From Methanolapillus ohkumae (GTDB taxonomy: Archaea > Halobacteriota > Methanosarcinia > Methanosarcinales > Methanosarcinaceae): a stretch of DNA of 64,000 nt. A model generated the notes under the pieces. The model was given only the letters and a program-made list of their open reading frames with translations, ran no database searches and was not told where the DNA came from. Numbering within the stretch: the stretch's first letter is position 1; every line of letters begins with the position of its first letter. Below, in pieces: positions 24,490 to 33,077 of the stretch. The DNA is taken from NCBI RefSeq assembly GCF_032594355.1, contig NZ_CP131061.1, positions 930,001 to 994,000 on the forward strand, read 5' to 3'. The position numbers and the translations under genes are program-made.

Positions 24490-26382
24490 ATGGACAAATC
24501 CATTCAAATGCCGATTGCGGAAGAATTGGCAAAGCGGCAAAAATCCATCAGTGTTGCAGAGTTTTTTGAAAAGAACCGCCATATTTTGGGTTTTGACTCC
24601 GCCCCGCGTGCGCTCATTACCACTATTAAAGAAGCGGTCGACAACTCATTAGACGCCTGCGAAGAAGCCGGGATTTTGCCGGATATTTTGGTTCAAATCG
24701 AACGCGGAGAAGGTGATTATCTCAATATTATCGTTGAAGACAACGGTCCCGGAATTGTCAAAGAACAAATCCCGAAAGTTTTCGCAAAATTACTTTACGG
24801 CTCCCGGTTTCACGCGCTCAAACAAAGCCGGGGGCAACAGGGGATTGGAATTTCAGCGGCGGTGCTGTATTCTCAAATCACGGCCGGCAAATACACAAAA
24901 ATCATCTCCCGGGTGGACCACAAGTCCCCCGCGCATTATTTTGAATTGATGATTAATACAAGCACAAACGAGCCCGATATTCTTAGAGATGAAATTGTGG
25001 AATGGGTACGTCCGCACGGAACCCGCATTGAAATCGAAATGGGCGCATCGTATGTCAAAGGACGCAAGCAGTCTGTTTATGAATATTTAAAATCGACCGC
25101 CATCATTAACCCGCACGCCCGCATCTGTTTGGTCGAACCCGACGGCAATGAAATTCTTTTTGAGCGTGCGACCGATGAGGTTCCAAAGCAGGCGGAAGAA
25201 GTGTTGCCGCATCCGCATGGAATCGAACTTGGAACCCTCATTAAAATGCTTCAACATACCGAGCGGCAAAAGTTGGCACCATTTCTGCGCTACTCTTTTT
25301 CTAAAATCGGCCTTCAAACGGCGGAAGAAATTTGTGATGCGGCCGGGCTTGATCGGGAAGGAGACCCGCATGAATTAACACGGTCCGATGCTCTCAAACT
25401 TTTGGACGCGTTTAAAAAAGTTAAAATCATGGCGCCGTCCACCAACAGTTTATCGCCGATCACGGAAGAATTGATTTACAAAGGGCTGAAAAAAGAGCAT
25501 AGCGTGGATTTTATCGCGACCGCTTCCCGAAAACCGGCGATTTATTCCGGAAATCCCTTTGTCATTGAAGCCGGCATCGCGTACGGTGGGAATCTGCCCA
25601 AAGAAGACAAAATCAACATTATGCGGTTTGCAAATCGGGTGCCGCTTTTGTACCAGCAGGGTGCCTGCGCGCTCACGCACGCGGTGGAAAACATCAAATG
25701 GAAACAATATGGTATTTCCCAGCCCGGCGGCGGTATTCCGACGGGTCCGTTCATTCTTTTGATTCATATCGCGTCGGTTAACGTTCCGTTCACTTCTGAA
25801 TCCAAAGACGCGGTGGCCGACATTGAAATAATTGAAGAGGAAACCGAACTTGTTGTCAAAGAAGTGGCCCGTAAATTAAAAACCTATTTGGGCAAACAAG
25901 GTGATCTTCAAAAACGGCGGGAAAAAGAAGTAATCATTACAAAAATTTTGCCGCTTTTGGCCAAAAAAGTGTCGGTGATGGTGGACAAAGATGTTCCGGA
26001 CATCCAGCCGGTTGTTGCCAACATTATGGGCAATTTGCTTGTGGAGCGAACCATTGACAAAGGCACCAAAGGACAAGATGATGTTCATTTCGTGTCGCTG
26101 GCGGTTCGAAATTACGGAACCACACAGAAAAAGTTTAAATTGCATCAGATTCTGCCGTGCGAAATTAAATCGCCCAGCCCGCCACCCACGAACATTGTCA
26201 GTTTGTCCGACAATTTCGATTACATTTGGGATGTAACCGTATCGCCGGCCGGTTCTAAAGTTTTCCGGTTTACCTTAGACGGTGCCGATGAAAATGAACT
26301 TATGAAAATGGAGCCCGTCATTGTCGAAGGACTTGAAGAAGATGACGTGACCGGCGCAAAAGCGGTTGGAGAGATGTTTTAA
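24490..26382 (+). CDS. top6B: DNA topoisomerase VI subunit B
   Basis: The 630-residue ATPase subunit of the archaeal type IIB topoisomerase dimerises on ATP binding and drives strand passage for decatenation and relaxation. GHKL motifs are visible: EAVDNSLDACEEAG (Asn52), VEDNGPGI (83-90) and SRGQQGIGISAA. The transducer domain contains the switch lysine region and PHGTRIEIEM. The C-terminal domain (KSPSPPPTNIVSLSDNFDYIWDV) is the Ig-like extension found in euryarchaeal subunits. GGAG lies six bases before the ATG. Only 12 bp separate it from top6A, so the two subunits form an operon with matched expression. Confidence 0.97.
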   Translation: MDKSIQMPIAEELAKRQKSISVAEFFEKNRHILGFDSAPRALITTIKEAVDNSLDACEEAGILPDILVQIERGEGDYLNIIVEDNGPGIVKEQIPKVFAKLLYGSRFHALKQSRGQQGIGISAAVLYSQITAGKYTKIISRVDHKSPAHYFELMINTSTNEPDILRDEIVEWVRPHGTRIEIEMGASYVKGRKQSVYEYLKSTAIINPHARICLVEPDGNEILFERATDEVPKQAEEVLPHPHGIELGTLIKMLQHTERQKLAPFLRYSFSKIGLQTAEEICDAAGLDREGDPHELTRSDALKLLDAFKKVKIMAPSTNSLSPITEELIYKGLKKEHSVDFIATASRKPAIYSGNPFVIEAGIAYGGNLPKEDKINIMRFANRVPLLYQQGACALTHAVENIKWKQYGISQPGGGIPTGPFILLIHIASVNVPFTSESKDAVADIEIIEEETELVVKEVARKLKTYLGKQGDLQKRREKEVIITKILPLLAKKVSVMVDKDVPDIQPVVANIMGNLLVERTIDKGTKGQDDVHFVSLAVRNYGTTQKKFKLHQILPCEIKSPSPPPTNIVSLSDNFDYIWDVTVSPAGSKVFRFTLDGADENELMKMEPVIVEGLEEDDVTGAKAVGEMF

Positions 26383-26394
26383 GGAGGAAAAAAT

Positions 26395-28293
26395 ATGGCA
26401 AAAAAAGAAACATCCCATAAAAAAACATCCGATGAAGATACATCCAAAAAAGAAGCGGCCGGAAAAAAACCAAAGAATACGGCGGATTTGGCGGATTTTA
26501 ACCCCTCTGATTCGGGCTCGGGCGGACAAGATTTCGAATCAGGCGGATTTGATTCCGATCTTGAATTTGAGGAATACGGAGACTATGAATTCTTTGAAGA
26601 TGACTTTGAAGATGAATTTGATGGTGAATTTGGCAATGAGTCGGACAACAAGTCTGATATGGAATCAGATAATGAGTCGAATAACGAATTTGAGAATTTT
26701 GATGGGGTTCCATCCAAAAAATCCGGCAAGCCGGTAAAAGCGGATAAACCGGATAAATCGGATAAATCGGATAAATCGGATAAATCGGATAAATCGGATA
26801 AATCGGATAAATCGGATAAATCGGATAAATCGGATAAATCGGATAAATCGGATAAATCGGATAAATCGGATAAATCGGATAAATCGGATAAATCGGATAA
26901 ATCGGATAAATCGGATAAATCGGATAAATCAGATAAACTGGATAAACTGGATAAATCTGTTTCATCTGAATCGGCGGCTTTTGAAAAATCCGCCTCCAAG
27001 AACCTCTCTAAAAAGTCAAAATCGGATCATTCCGACGGGTTTGAGCCGGAGCGGAAATTTAAATTTGAAGGCGAGTCGGAACTGGAATCTGAATTGGAAT
27101 CCGAATTTAACCGCATGCGGGCGGATTCTGTTCCGCCATCCGTTCTGAATTTTGAAACGGAATTGGATACCAACAGTGAGGAGTACAAACAAAAAATTTT
27201 GGAGAAAAAAGCCGCAAACGATGCTTGGACGAAAGGAAAATTGGTCCGCCTCGCCGGGGCTTTTTACGACCAATTTAAATCGGGCATTATCCCACACGTT
27301 CTCATGCCGTCGCGGACAAAACGAAATTTGGAATACAGCGATGAAAGCGAGGTTTGGGTATATGGCGACCTGGAAAGTGAGCGTTCCGCCAAAACCGTTA
27401 AGGGCGCACACCAATTGCTCAAAACCGTTTACGTTTCCGATTTCGTTGTGTCGGAACACTTGAAAAACAATCGCGGATCCACTTTAAGAGAATTGTATTA
27501 CATCTCGGAAGGCTGGGGTCCGGCGAAATTCGGCGCCCAGCAGGAAAGCGACCGGTTGATTGAAGATTTGGAAATTATTACCGGCGCCCAGCGCGAATTT
27601 TTCCACGTCCGGCCGGAAGAGGACGGTGCGACCATGTATGGACCGATTACGATTCGGGAAGAGACGAAGCGGGGTTCTCGCCAAATCCATTGCCAACAAG
27701 ATATCGGCGAAGGCGGCTATCAAATTCCGTTTAATGTGGAAAATATCGAATTTATCAAAAACGATGCCAGCATGATTATTGCCGTTGAAACCGGCGGAAT
27801 GTATGCCCGTTTGATTGAAAACGGATTTGATGAACGGCACAACGCTATTTTGGTTCACCTCAAAGGGCAGCCGGCCCGTTCCACACGCCGGATTATCCGA
27901 CGCATGAACACGGAACTTGGAATCCCGGTTGCGGTTTTTACGGACGGTGACCCATGGTCTTACCGGATTTTTTCATCCATCGCGTACGGAGCAATTAAAA
28001 GTGCGCACCTGTCCGAATATATGGCAACGCCTGACGCTAAATTTTTAGGTGTTCAGCCGTCCGATATTGTGGAATATGAATTGGCGACCGACAAGTTGAC
28101 GGAACAAGACATTGCGGCGCTGCGCAGCGAACTATCTGATCCCAGGTTTGAATCCAAATACTGGAAAGAACAAATTAATTTGCAGCTTGAAATCGGCAAA
28201 AAGGCAGAACAGCAGGCGTTTGCCGGCAAAGGTCTGGATTTCGTCACGGAAACCTATTTGCCCAACCGGCTCAAAGATATGGGAATTTTGTAA
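26395..28293 (+). CDS. top6A: DNA topoisomerase VI subunit A with a roughly 260-residue N-terminal low-complexity extension
   Basis: This is the Spo11-related DNA-cleaving subunit. The core begins near residue 265 and carries the nucleophilic tyrosine in RELYYISEGWG (Tyr368/369) and TOPRIM acidic residues in VETGGMYARL (Glu465) and FTDGDPWSYRI (Asp517, Asp519). Normal archaeal subunits are about 370 residues; this one has 632. The extra N terminus is Lys-rich, then acidic (FEEYGDYEFFEDDFEDEFDG), then about 20 tandem Asp-Lys-Ser triplets, then Glu-rich. GGAGG lies just before the ATG, so this start is real. The extension is probably disordered; it may bind DNA or partners, or be neutral repeat expansion. 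Confidence 0.95.
   Translation: MAKKETSHKKTSDEDTSKKEAAGKKPKNTADLADFNPSDSGSGGQDFESGGFDSDLEFEEYGDYEFFEDDFEDEFDGEFGNESDNKSDMESDNESNNEFENFDGVPSKKSGKPVKADKPDKSDKSDKSDKSDKSDKSDKSDKSDKSDKSDKSDKSDKSDKSDKSDKSDKSDKSDKSDKSDKLDKLDKSVSSESAAFEKSASKNLSKKSKSDHSDGFEPERKFKFEGESELESELESEFNRMRADSVPPSVLNFETELDTNSEEYKQKILEKKAANDAWTKGKLVRLAGAFYDQFKSGIIPHVLMPSRTKRNLEYSDESEVWVYGDLESERSAKTVKGAHQLLKTVYVSDFVVSEHLKNNRGSTLRELYYISEGWGPAKFGAQQESDRLIEDLEIITGAQREFFHVRPEEDGATMYGPITIREETKRGSRQIHCQQDIGEGGYQIPFNVENIEFIKNDASMIIAVETGGMYARLIENGFDERHNAILVHLKGQPARSTRRIIRRMNTELGIPVAVFTDGDPWSYRIFSSIAYGAIKSAHLSEYMATPDAKFLGVQPSDIVEYELATDKLTEQDIAALRSELSDPRFESKYWKEQINLQLEIGKKAEQQAFAGKGLDFVTETYLPNRLKDMGIL
26742..26957. repeat. In-gene tandem repeat, 9-bp unit GATAAATCG, about 20 core copies
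   Basis: Perfect 9-bp units encode Asp-Lys-Ser repeats within the topoisomerase VI A extension. Edge units vary (GATAAACCG, GATAAACTG). A multiple of three, so length variation preserves the frame. Confidence 0.95.
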
Positions 28294-28320
28294 AATGACA
28301 AATTTCCCTTTTATTTTTTC
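28281..28320 (+). terminator. Terminator-like hairpin at the end of top6A
   Basis: GGGAATTT and AAATTTCCC form an imperfect stem across the TAA stop, followed by CTTTTATTTTTTC. This is consistent with intrinsic termination of the top6BA operon. Confidence 0.5.
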
Positions 28321-28344
28321 ATTTTTTTTCATTTTCTTTTTTAT

Positions 28345-28405
28345 TTAAAGCCGGGGTCCGGCCTTTGCGGCGCGCGCGGCGGGCAAAGCGGCAGCGTCCG
28401 GTTTA
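28345..28405. other. GC-rich patch with potential hairpin in an AT-rich spacer
   Basis: A 60-bp island (CCGGGGTCCGGCCTTTGCGG, a CGCGCGCGG core, then GGCAAAGCGGC) stands out from neighbouring A/T-only DNA. CCTTTGC/GCAAAG and CCGG elements can pair. It could be a relic of the dispersed GC-headed repeat or part of an RNA. No function assigned. Confidence 0.3.
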
Positions 28406-28466
28406 TGAGAAAAAATAATATTTGAAAAAAAGAAAAACATAAATAAGAAAAAGAAAAAAAGAAAAA

Positions 28467-28491
28467 CGGTCCGGAATTTTTATTCCGACCG
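28467..28491 (-). terminator. Intrinsic terminator downstream of catalase
   Basis: CGGTC(C)GGAAT pairs with ATTCCGACCG around TTTT, with one bulged C. On the minus strand the stem is followed by TTTTTCTTTTTTTC, a classical T tract. It begins about 48 bp after the catalase stop. Confidence 0.7.
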
Positions 28492-28538
28492 AATCTGATT
28501 TTAATTTTGATTGATTTTTGATTTTTGATTTTTTTACA

Positions 28539-30044
28539 TTAAACCGATTTTTCGACTTTGTCCCAGGAAATGCCCATGGCTTTTGCCACACCTTTTCCAT
28601 AGTTGATGTCGGCTCGGGCACAATTGACGGCATGCCGGATCATTATTTTTTCTTCGGCGCCGCAAATCGCGCGGGCGGTGTTGTCAAACAGAACTTGTTT
28701 TTGAGCATCGCTCATCAAGTTAAACAAAAGTCCCGGCTGCGTGTAGTAATCGTCGTCGTCTTCCCTAAAATCCCAGTGGTCGGCTTCTCCGTATATCGGA
28801 AGTTTTGGTTCGCTAAATTCCGGCTGCTCTTGCCATTCTCCATAGCTGTTGGGCTCGTAATGCAGGCGGCGGCCGTAATTGTCGTCAAACCGCATTTGTC
28901 CGTCACGGTGGTAACTGTTGACCGGACAGCGTGGGGCGTTGACCGGAATTTGCATATGGTTGACGCCCAGGCGGTAGCGTTGTGCGTCGCCGTAGGAAAA
29001 CAGTCTTCCTTGAAGCATTTTGTCGGGAGACAATCCGATTCCGGGAACCACATTGGCCGGGTTAAAGGCGGCTTGTTCCACATCGGCAAAGAAGTTTTCC
29101 GGGTTTTTGTTCAGTTCAAATTCTCCGACTTCGATGAGCGGAAACTCTTTTTTGTACCAAACTTTTGTCAAATCAAACGGATTGTACGGCATTTTTTGGG
29201 CTTGTTCTTCCGTCATGACTTGAATATACATTTTCCAGCGCGGGAAGTCGCCACGCTCAATGCTTTCAAACAAGTCGCGCTGATGGCTTTCCCGATCTTT
29301 TCCGACCAATTCGGCGGCCCCGGCATCGGTCAGATTTTGAATACCTTGCTGTGTCACCAAATGGAATTTAACCCAAACCCGCTCATTTTTGGCGTTGATC
29401 AGGCTGAATGTGTGGCTGCCAAATCCGTGCATGTGACGGAAGGATTTTGGGATTCCGCGTTCGCTCATTGTGATGGTGACTTGGTGGAGTGCTTCCGGAA
29501 GAAGCGTCCAAAAGTCCCAGTTGTTGTTCGCGCTTCTCATGCCGGTTCTTGGGTCACGCTTCACGGCGTGGTTAAGATCCGGAAATTTCAGCGGGTCGCG
29601 CAAGAAAAAAACAGGCGTGTTGTTTCCAACCAAATCCCAGTTGCCTTCTTCCGTATAGAATTTCATGGCAAATCCGCGAATGTCTCGTTCGGCGTCGGCG
29701 GCGCCGCGTTCTCCGGCAACCGTTGAAAACCGGACGAACATGTCGGTCTTCTTCCCGATTTTGGAAAATATTTTTGCGCAGGTGTATTTGGTAATGTCGT
29801 GGGTGACCGTAAATGTTCCAAAAGCGCCTGAGCCTTTGGCATGCATGCGCCGTTCCGGAATGACTTCCCGGTCAAAATTAGCCAGTTTTTCCAAAAACCA
29901 AATATTTTGAATCAGCATCGGTCCTCTTGGTCCCGCGGTAAAAACATTTTGGTTATCGACAACCGGCGCGCCGGCAGATGTTGTTAATTTTTGTTTTTTC
30001 ATATCGCTTTCCTTGTGGTCCGCGTTCAGTTTTTTGTTGTCCAT
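28539..30044 (-). CDS. katA: Monofunctional heme catalase
   Basis: The 501-residue protein is a typical small-subunit heme catalase that disproportionates hydrogen peroxide in the cytoplasm. Visible features: distal His68 in RRMHAKGSGAFG, the distal Asn in VGNNTPVFF, the substrate-channel block SFRHMHGFGSHTFSLIN, and the proximal heme tyrosine in GRLFSYGDAQRYRLG. The N-terminal region with AGPRGPMLIQ is complete. GGTGGAG lies six bases before the ATG. The gene is flanked by its own terminator and a long AT-rich promoter region, so it is probably monocistronic. Heme supply could come from the Ahb route represented by ahbC at 36 kb. It supports oxygen exposure, as in gut-wall methanogens. Confidence 0.97.
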   Translation of the reverse strand: MDNKKLNADHKESDMKKQKLTTSAGAPVVDNQNVFTAGPRGPMLIQNIWFLEKLANFDREVIPERRMHAKGSGAFGTFTVTHDITKYTCAKIFSKIGKKTDMFVRFSTVAGERGAADAERDIRGFAMKFYTEEGNWDLVGNNTPVFFLRDPLKFPDLNHAVKRDPRTGMRSANNNWDFWTLLPEALHQVTITMSERGIPKSFRHMHGFGSHTFSLINAKNERVWVKFHLVTQQGIQNLTDAGAAELVGKDRESHQRDLFESIERGDFPRWKMYIQVMTEEQAQKMPYNPFDLTKVWYKKEFPLIEVGEFELNKNPENFFADVEQAAFNPANVVPGIGLSPDKMLQGRLFSYGDAQRYRLGVNHMQIPVNAPRCPVNSYHRDGQMRFDDNYGRRLHYEPNSYGEWQEQPEFSEPKLPIYGEADHWDFREDDDDYYTQPGLLFNLMSDAQKQVLFDNTARAICGAEEKIMIRHAVNCARADINYGKGVAKAMGISWDKVEKSV

Positions 30045-30327
30045 GATTTCTCCACCAGATTTTATTAATTTTTGACAAATTCAAAAAAACAGTGTGTCAA
30101 GTACATAAAATATGTAAGTCGGGGATGTCAATCAAAAATAACGGAATTAAAATCCGAATTACATAAACAGACCATATGACTGACTCATATAAATCATTTA
30201 TTATAAATGTAATTTATATTTTAATAATATTTATATATATCCTAAAACAGTTTATTATGTTATGTCATCTGGATAAACGCCCGAAACGACGATTCAAAAA
30301 TATTTCGGTAAAAATCAGGGGTTTGGG

Positions 30328-30385
30328 TTTTGGGTGAAATTTTAAAAAGTGTTGCCATAACGCATGTGAGCGGCGGCAACATGAA
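30328..30385 (-). repeat. Dispersed palindromic intergenic repeat, copy 2
   Basis: On the minus strand: GTTGCCGCCGCTCACATGCG, TTATGGCAACAC, then TTTTTAAAATTTCACCCAAAAC. GTTGCC at one end pairs with GGCAAC, giving a hairpin. It lies between the divergent promoter area of katA and the end of tsr3. Confidence 0.65.
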
Positions 30386-30403
30386 AAGATGATGCGGGTT
30401 TTG

Positions 30404-31045
30404 TTATCCCATGTCCAAGTATTGATTTTGAGCGGCGACGACTTCCGTGCTGTTTTTTGCGGCGGCGTAATCTGAAAGCGGTTCGGCGTTTAATTCGAAA
30501 AACGCCTGTCCCCATTTGAATTTGGACAATATTTTCTCAGCTTGATCTTTTCGTCCCAATATATAAAGAGCGGCGGCAAAGGCTTCGGCGGAATTGAGCC
30601 GAAATGGTCGTCCGAAATTGATGGGGTTGGCGGCCAAAAGATAAGGCAACGCTCTTTTTTGAAGATCCATTTGGTCCAACACCGGAAACGTGGTTTCGGC
30701 GTGTTCCCAGGAACAATCCAAGACAACAATTCCTTTTTTGAGGCGGTCTTCTCGGGAAAGCGCTTTTTCAGCACGCGGGTCCATAAGAATCGCGCCTTTG
30801 GGCGTTTGCCCGATATTTTCATACAAACGCACCAAATCGAATTTTTCCAATTTTTTCCCGCTGCATTTTTTCGGGTCGCATTGATTGGCATAATACAAAT
30901 ACAAGCGGACATCTTTTTGTTCCGGTGCCGCAAATTCCGTGGTCTGTTCCGCGGTCTGTTCCACTGTTCGTTCTGTTTTCGATTCTGTTTTAAAATCGGT
31001 TTTTAATTTTATTTTAGAACCGGTCTCTTCCGAATATTTTTTCAT
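30404..31045 (-). CDS. tsr3: rRNA aminocarboxypropyltransferase Tsr3 (DUF367)
   Basis: The protein (213 residues from the chosen start) matches Tsr3, which transfers the aminocarboxypropyl group of S-adenosylmethionine to N1-methylpseudouridine in small-subunit rRNA. Family motifs: LYYANQCDPKKCSGKKLEKFDLV, AILMDPRAEKALSREDR, GIVVLDCSWEHAE, RALPYLLAANPINFGRPFRLNSAEAFAAALYILG and WGQAFFELN. An N-terminal charged tail of about 45 residues (TESKTERTVEQTAEQTTEF) is extra. GGGGATTTC directly before the ATG at 31045 chooses this start over an earlier in-frame one. Partial TGTTCCGC-type repeats encode the Thr/Glu tail. Neighbours are unrelated. Confidence 0.9.
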   Translation of the reverse strand: MKKYSEETGSKIKLKTDFKTESKTERTVEQTAEQTTEFAAPEQKDVRLYLYYANQCDPKKCSGKKLEKFDLVRLYENIGQTPKGAILMDPRAEKALSREDRLKKGIVVLDCSWEHAETTFPVLDQMDLQKRALPYLLAANPINFGRPFRLNSAEAFAAALYILGRKDQAEKILSKFKWGQAFFELNAEPLSDYAAAKNSTEVVAAQNQYLDMG

Positions 31046-31206
31046 GAAATCCCCGAAAATTAATTTCAATGAGTTTAAATAATTTCAAAACATAATTTTG
31101 GTTCACACTTTAGGATTTTAATTAATAAAACTTTGCCTTGTTTTGTTTTTGTGTTCTTTTAATTTGTTTAGGATTTATTCAAAAATGATTGAATTGGACG
31201 AGCTTT

Positions 31207-31992
31207 ATGAATCAAAAGTTGACCTTTGTGAAAGCCTATTCGGGGGAAGACATTGATTTTTTGTATAAAAAAATCACCGAAGACATTGTTTTAGATGGCA
31301 AAGACATTACGTTTGGCTCCGCTATGGAGCCTAAACGCGCGCGGGAAATTTACGCGACCATTCAACTTTATGGAAAAGCGATTGACGACGTTTTAGCCGG
31401 AAAAACGCCGGAAAATTTCCGATGGTCGGGTGATAAAATCACGGATTATCAAAACAGCTTTTTGGTTCCGCTTTCCGAAGTCGGAAAAAAACAGTATGAT
31501 GACACGGATTTCGAATATACGTACATTGAGTTGATGCGCAAATTCAAAACAATTGAAGGCGACATCGACCAAATGGATATTTCTCAAAAAAAGCTTTCGG
31601 AAAACCTGGCCTCCAAAATTCAATCCAATCAAAATGTCGGCGTGATTTACCATCCGATGTACTGGAATTCCTACAATCCGCCTTGTTTTAATTGGTATCA
31701 AGTGCGGCTTTTGGATGACAACCAAGTTTCTCTCCGGCTCTTATTCCGGTCGAATGATTACGGGGATGCTGTTTGGGCAAATTTGTGCGGGATTGCGAAA
31801 GCGTTTGATGAATTGGTCATCAAACCGGCCGGATGTGTTTTGGTGGAAATAATTCTCACGTCGTCCTCCGCGCATATTTATGCGAATGAGGCGGATTTGG
31901 CGAAAAAAGTTTCCGGGTTTGATTGGGAGCGCAGCGAAAATGAGAAAAAATCATCTATTCTCCGGCTTTTGGGACACAAACCAAAAAAGTAA
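31207..31992 (+). CDS. Thymidylate synthase-like protein (divergent archaeal ThyA)
   Basis: The 261-residue protein resembles archaeal thymidylate synthases in its C-terminal half. The active-site cysteine appears in YNPPCFNWYQVRLL, followed by VSLRLLFRSNDYGDAVWANLCGIAKAFDELV, equivalent to the RS-D...N substrate-binding block, and SSSAHIYANEADLAKKV, equivalent to the SAHIYERDF block. The N-terminal half (YSGEDIDFLYKKITEDIVLDGKDITFGS) fits the 5-methylation fold start. It would make dTMP from dUMP, but the sequence is divergent, so a related hydroxymethylase-type enzyme remains possible. The start is the ATG at 31207. The gene stands alone, upstream of cobA-hemD. Confidence 0.65.
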   Translation: MNQKLTFVKAYSGEDIDFLYKKITEDIVLDGKDITFGSAMEPKRAREIYATIQLYGKAIDDVLAGKTPENFRWSGDKITDYQNSFLVPLSEVGKKQYDDTDFEYTYIELMRKFKTIEGDIDQMDISQKKLSENLASKIQSNQNVGVIYHPMYWNSYNPPCFNWYQVRLLDDNQVSLRLLFRSNDYGDAVWANLCGIAKAFDELVIKPAGCVLVEIILTSSSAHIYANEADLAKKVSGFDWERSENEKKSSILRLLGHKPKK

Positions 31993-32035
31993 TAAAGCGG
32001 ATATTTATTGAATCTGTTAATGAATTTTCCGGATT

Positions 32036-32110
32036 ATTATTGATTGTTTGATTATTGAATTAATTGTTTGATTATTGAATTAATTGTTTGATTATTGAAT
32101 TGATTTGTTT
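32036..32110. repeat. Tandem repeat, 20-bp unit, about 3 copies
   Basis: TTGTTTGATTATTGAATTAA is repeated in the spacer between the thymidylate synthase-like gene and cobA. No gene or structure. Confidence 0.8.
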
Positions 32111-32167
32111 AATTATTATTGATTTGTTTCGTTTACACGGATATGATTTTGACAGGAATTATCAAAA

Positions 32168-32926
32168 ATGACACTCAAAACAGGAAAGGTTTATTTGGTT
32201 GGTTCGGGTCCGGGAGATCCGGATCTTTTAACCGTAAAAGCGCGCCGTTTGATTGACAACGCCGAAGTCGTTGTTTATGACCAGCTTCCGGGAAAAGCGA
32301 TTTTGGATTTAATCCCTAAAACCGCGGAAAAAATCGACGCAGGAAAGTATGCCGGAAACCACACGCTCACACAGGATGAAATCAATGCCGTGATTGTTCA
32401 AAAAGCGAAAGAAGGCAAAAATGTTCTCCGGCTCAAAGGCGGCGACCCCTATGTTTTCGGGCGTGGCGGGGAAGAAGCGGAAGAATTAATTAAAGCCGGT
32501 CTTTCTTTTGAAGTGGTTCCGGGAATTACTTCTGCTGTTGCCGTTCCGGCTTACGCCGGGATTCCAATTACGCATCGGGAAAGCAATTCGATGGTGACTT
32601 TTATTACGGGGCATGAAGACCCGACAAAGGATGAAACCGGTCTTGACTGGGAACTTTTGGCAAAATTTAACGGGACGCTTGTCATTTTCATGGGCGTCAA
32701 AATGCTTGAGCGCAATTGCGGAGAACTTTTAAAGTACGGCATGAATCCAAAAACACCGGTCGCGCTGATTGAGCGCGGCACCCGGCCGGACCAGCGTGTC
32801 ACAATCGGGACGCTGGATAACATTGCCCGGCTGGCGGTGGAACGGGATGTGAAAGCTCCGGCTTTGACCGTTATTGGAAATGTGGTCAATTTACATGACA
32901 TTTTGGGCGAACAAATTGTCCGATAA
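32168..32926 (+). CDS. cobA: Uroporphyrinogen-III C-methyltransferase
   Basis: The 252-residue enzyme adds two methyl groups from S-adenosylmethionine to uroporphyrinogen III, making precorrin-2, the branch point to siroheme, F430, archaeal heme and cobamides. Motifs: VYLVGSGPGDPDLLTVKARR at the N terminus, VVYDQLPGKAIL, VLRLKGGDPYVFGRGGEEAEEL near 82-103, VVPGITSAVAVPAYAGIPITHRE and GTLVIFMGV. Length equals the single-domain SUMT, with no CysG fusion. AGGAATTATC precedes the ATG. hemD follows 150 bp downstream on the same strand, so substrate synthesis and methylation are likely co-expressed. Confidence 0.96.
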   Translation: MTLKTGKVYLVGSGPGDPDLLTVKARRLIDNAEVVVYDQLPGKAILDLIPKTAEKIDAGKYAGNHTLTQDEINAVIVQKAKEGKNVLRLKGGDPYVFGRGGEEAEELIKAGLSFEVVPGITSAVAVPAYAGIPITHRESNSMVTFITGHEDPTKDETGLDWELLAKFNGTLVIFMGVKMLERNCGELLKYGMNPKTPVALIERGTRPDQRVTIGTLDNIARLAVERDVKAPALTVIGNVVNLHDILGEQIVR

Positions 32927-32998
32927 TTATGAAAAATCAATTTATTGAAAAATCGATGTTAATCGAAAATCAATAAATTATAAAATATTAAAAATTTG

Positions 32999-33062
32999 AA
33001 AATAATTGCAAATAAAATAATTGCAAATAAAATAATTGCAAATAAAATAATTGCAAAATAAA
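32999..33062. repeat. Tandem repeat, 16-bp unit AAATAATTGCAAATAA-type, about 4 copies
   Basis: Units AATAATTGCAAATAAA lie between cobA and hemD, ending just before the hemD ribosome site. Confidence 0.85.
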
Positions 33063-33077
33063 AAAGATGGAGTTAAA

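Noticed and set aside
28518..29726. Long plus-strand open frame of 402 codons
   Set aside because: It lies entirely antisense to the catalase gene, which has complete family motifs and a ribosome site.
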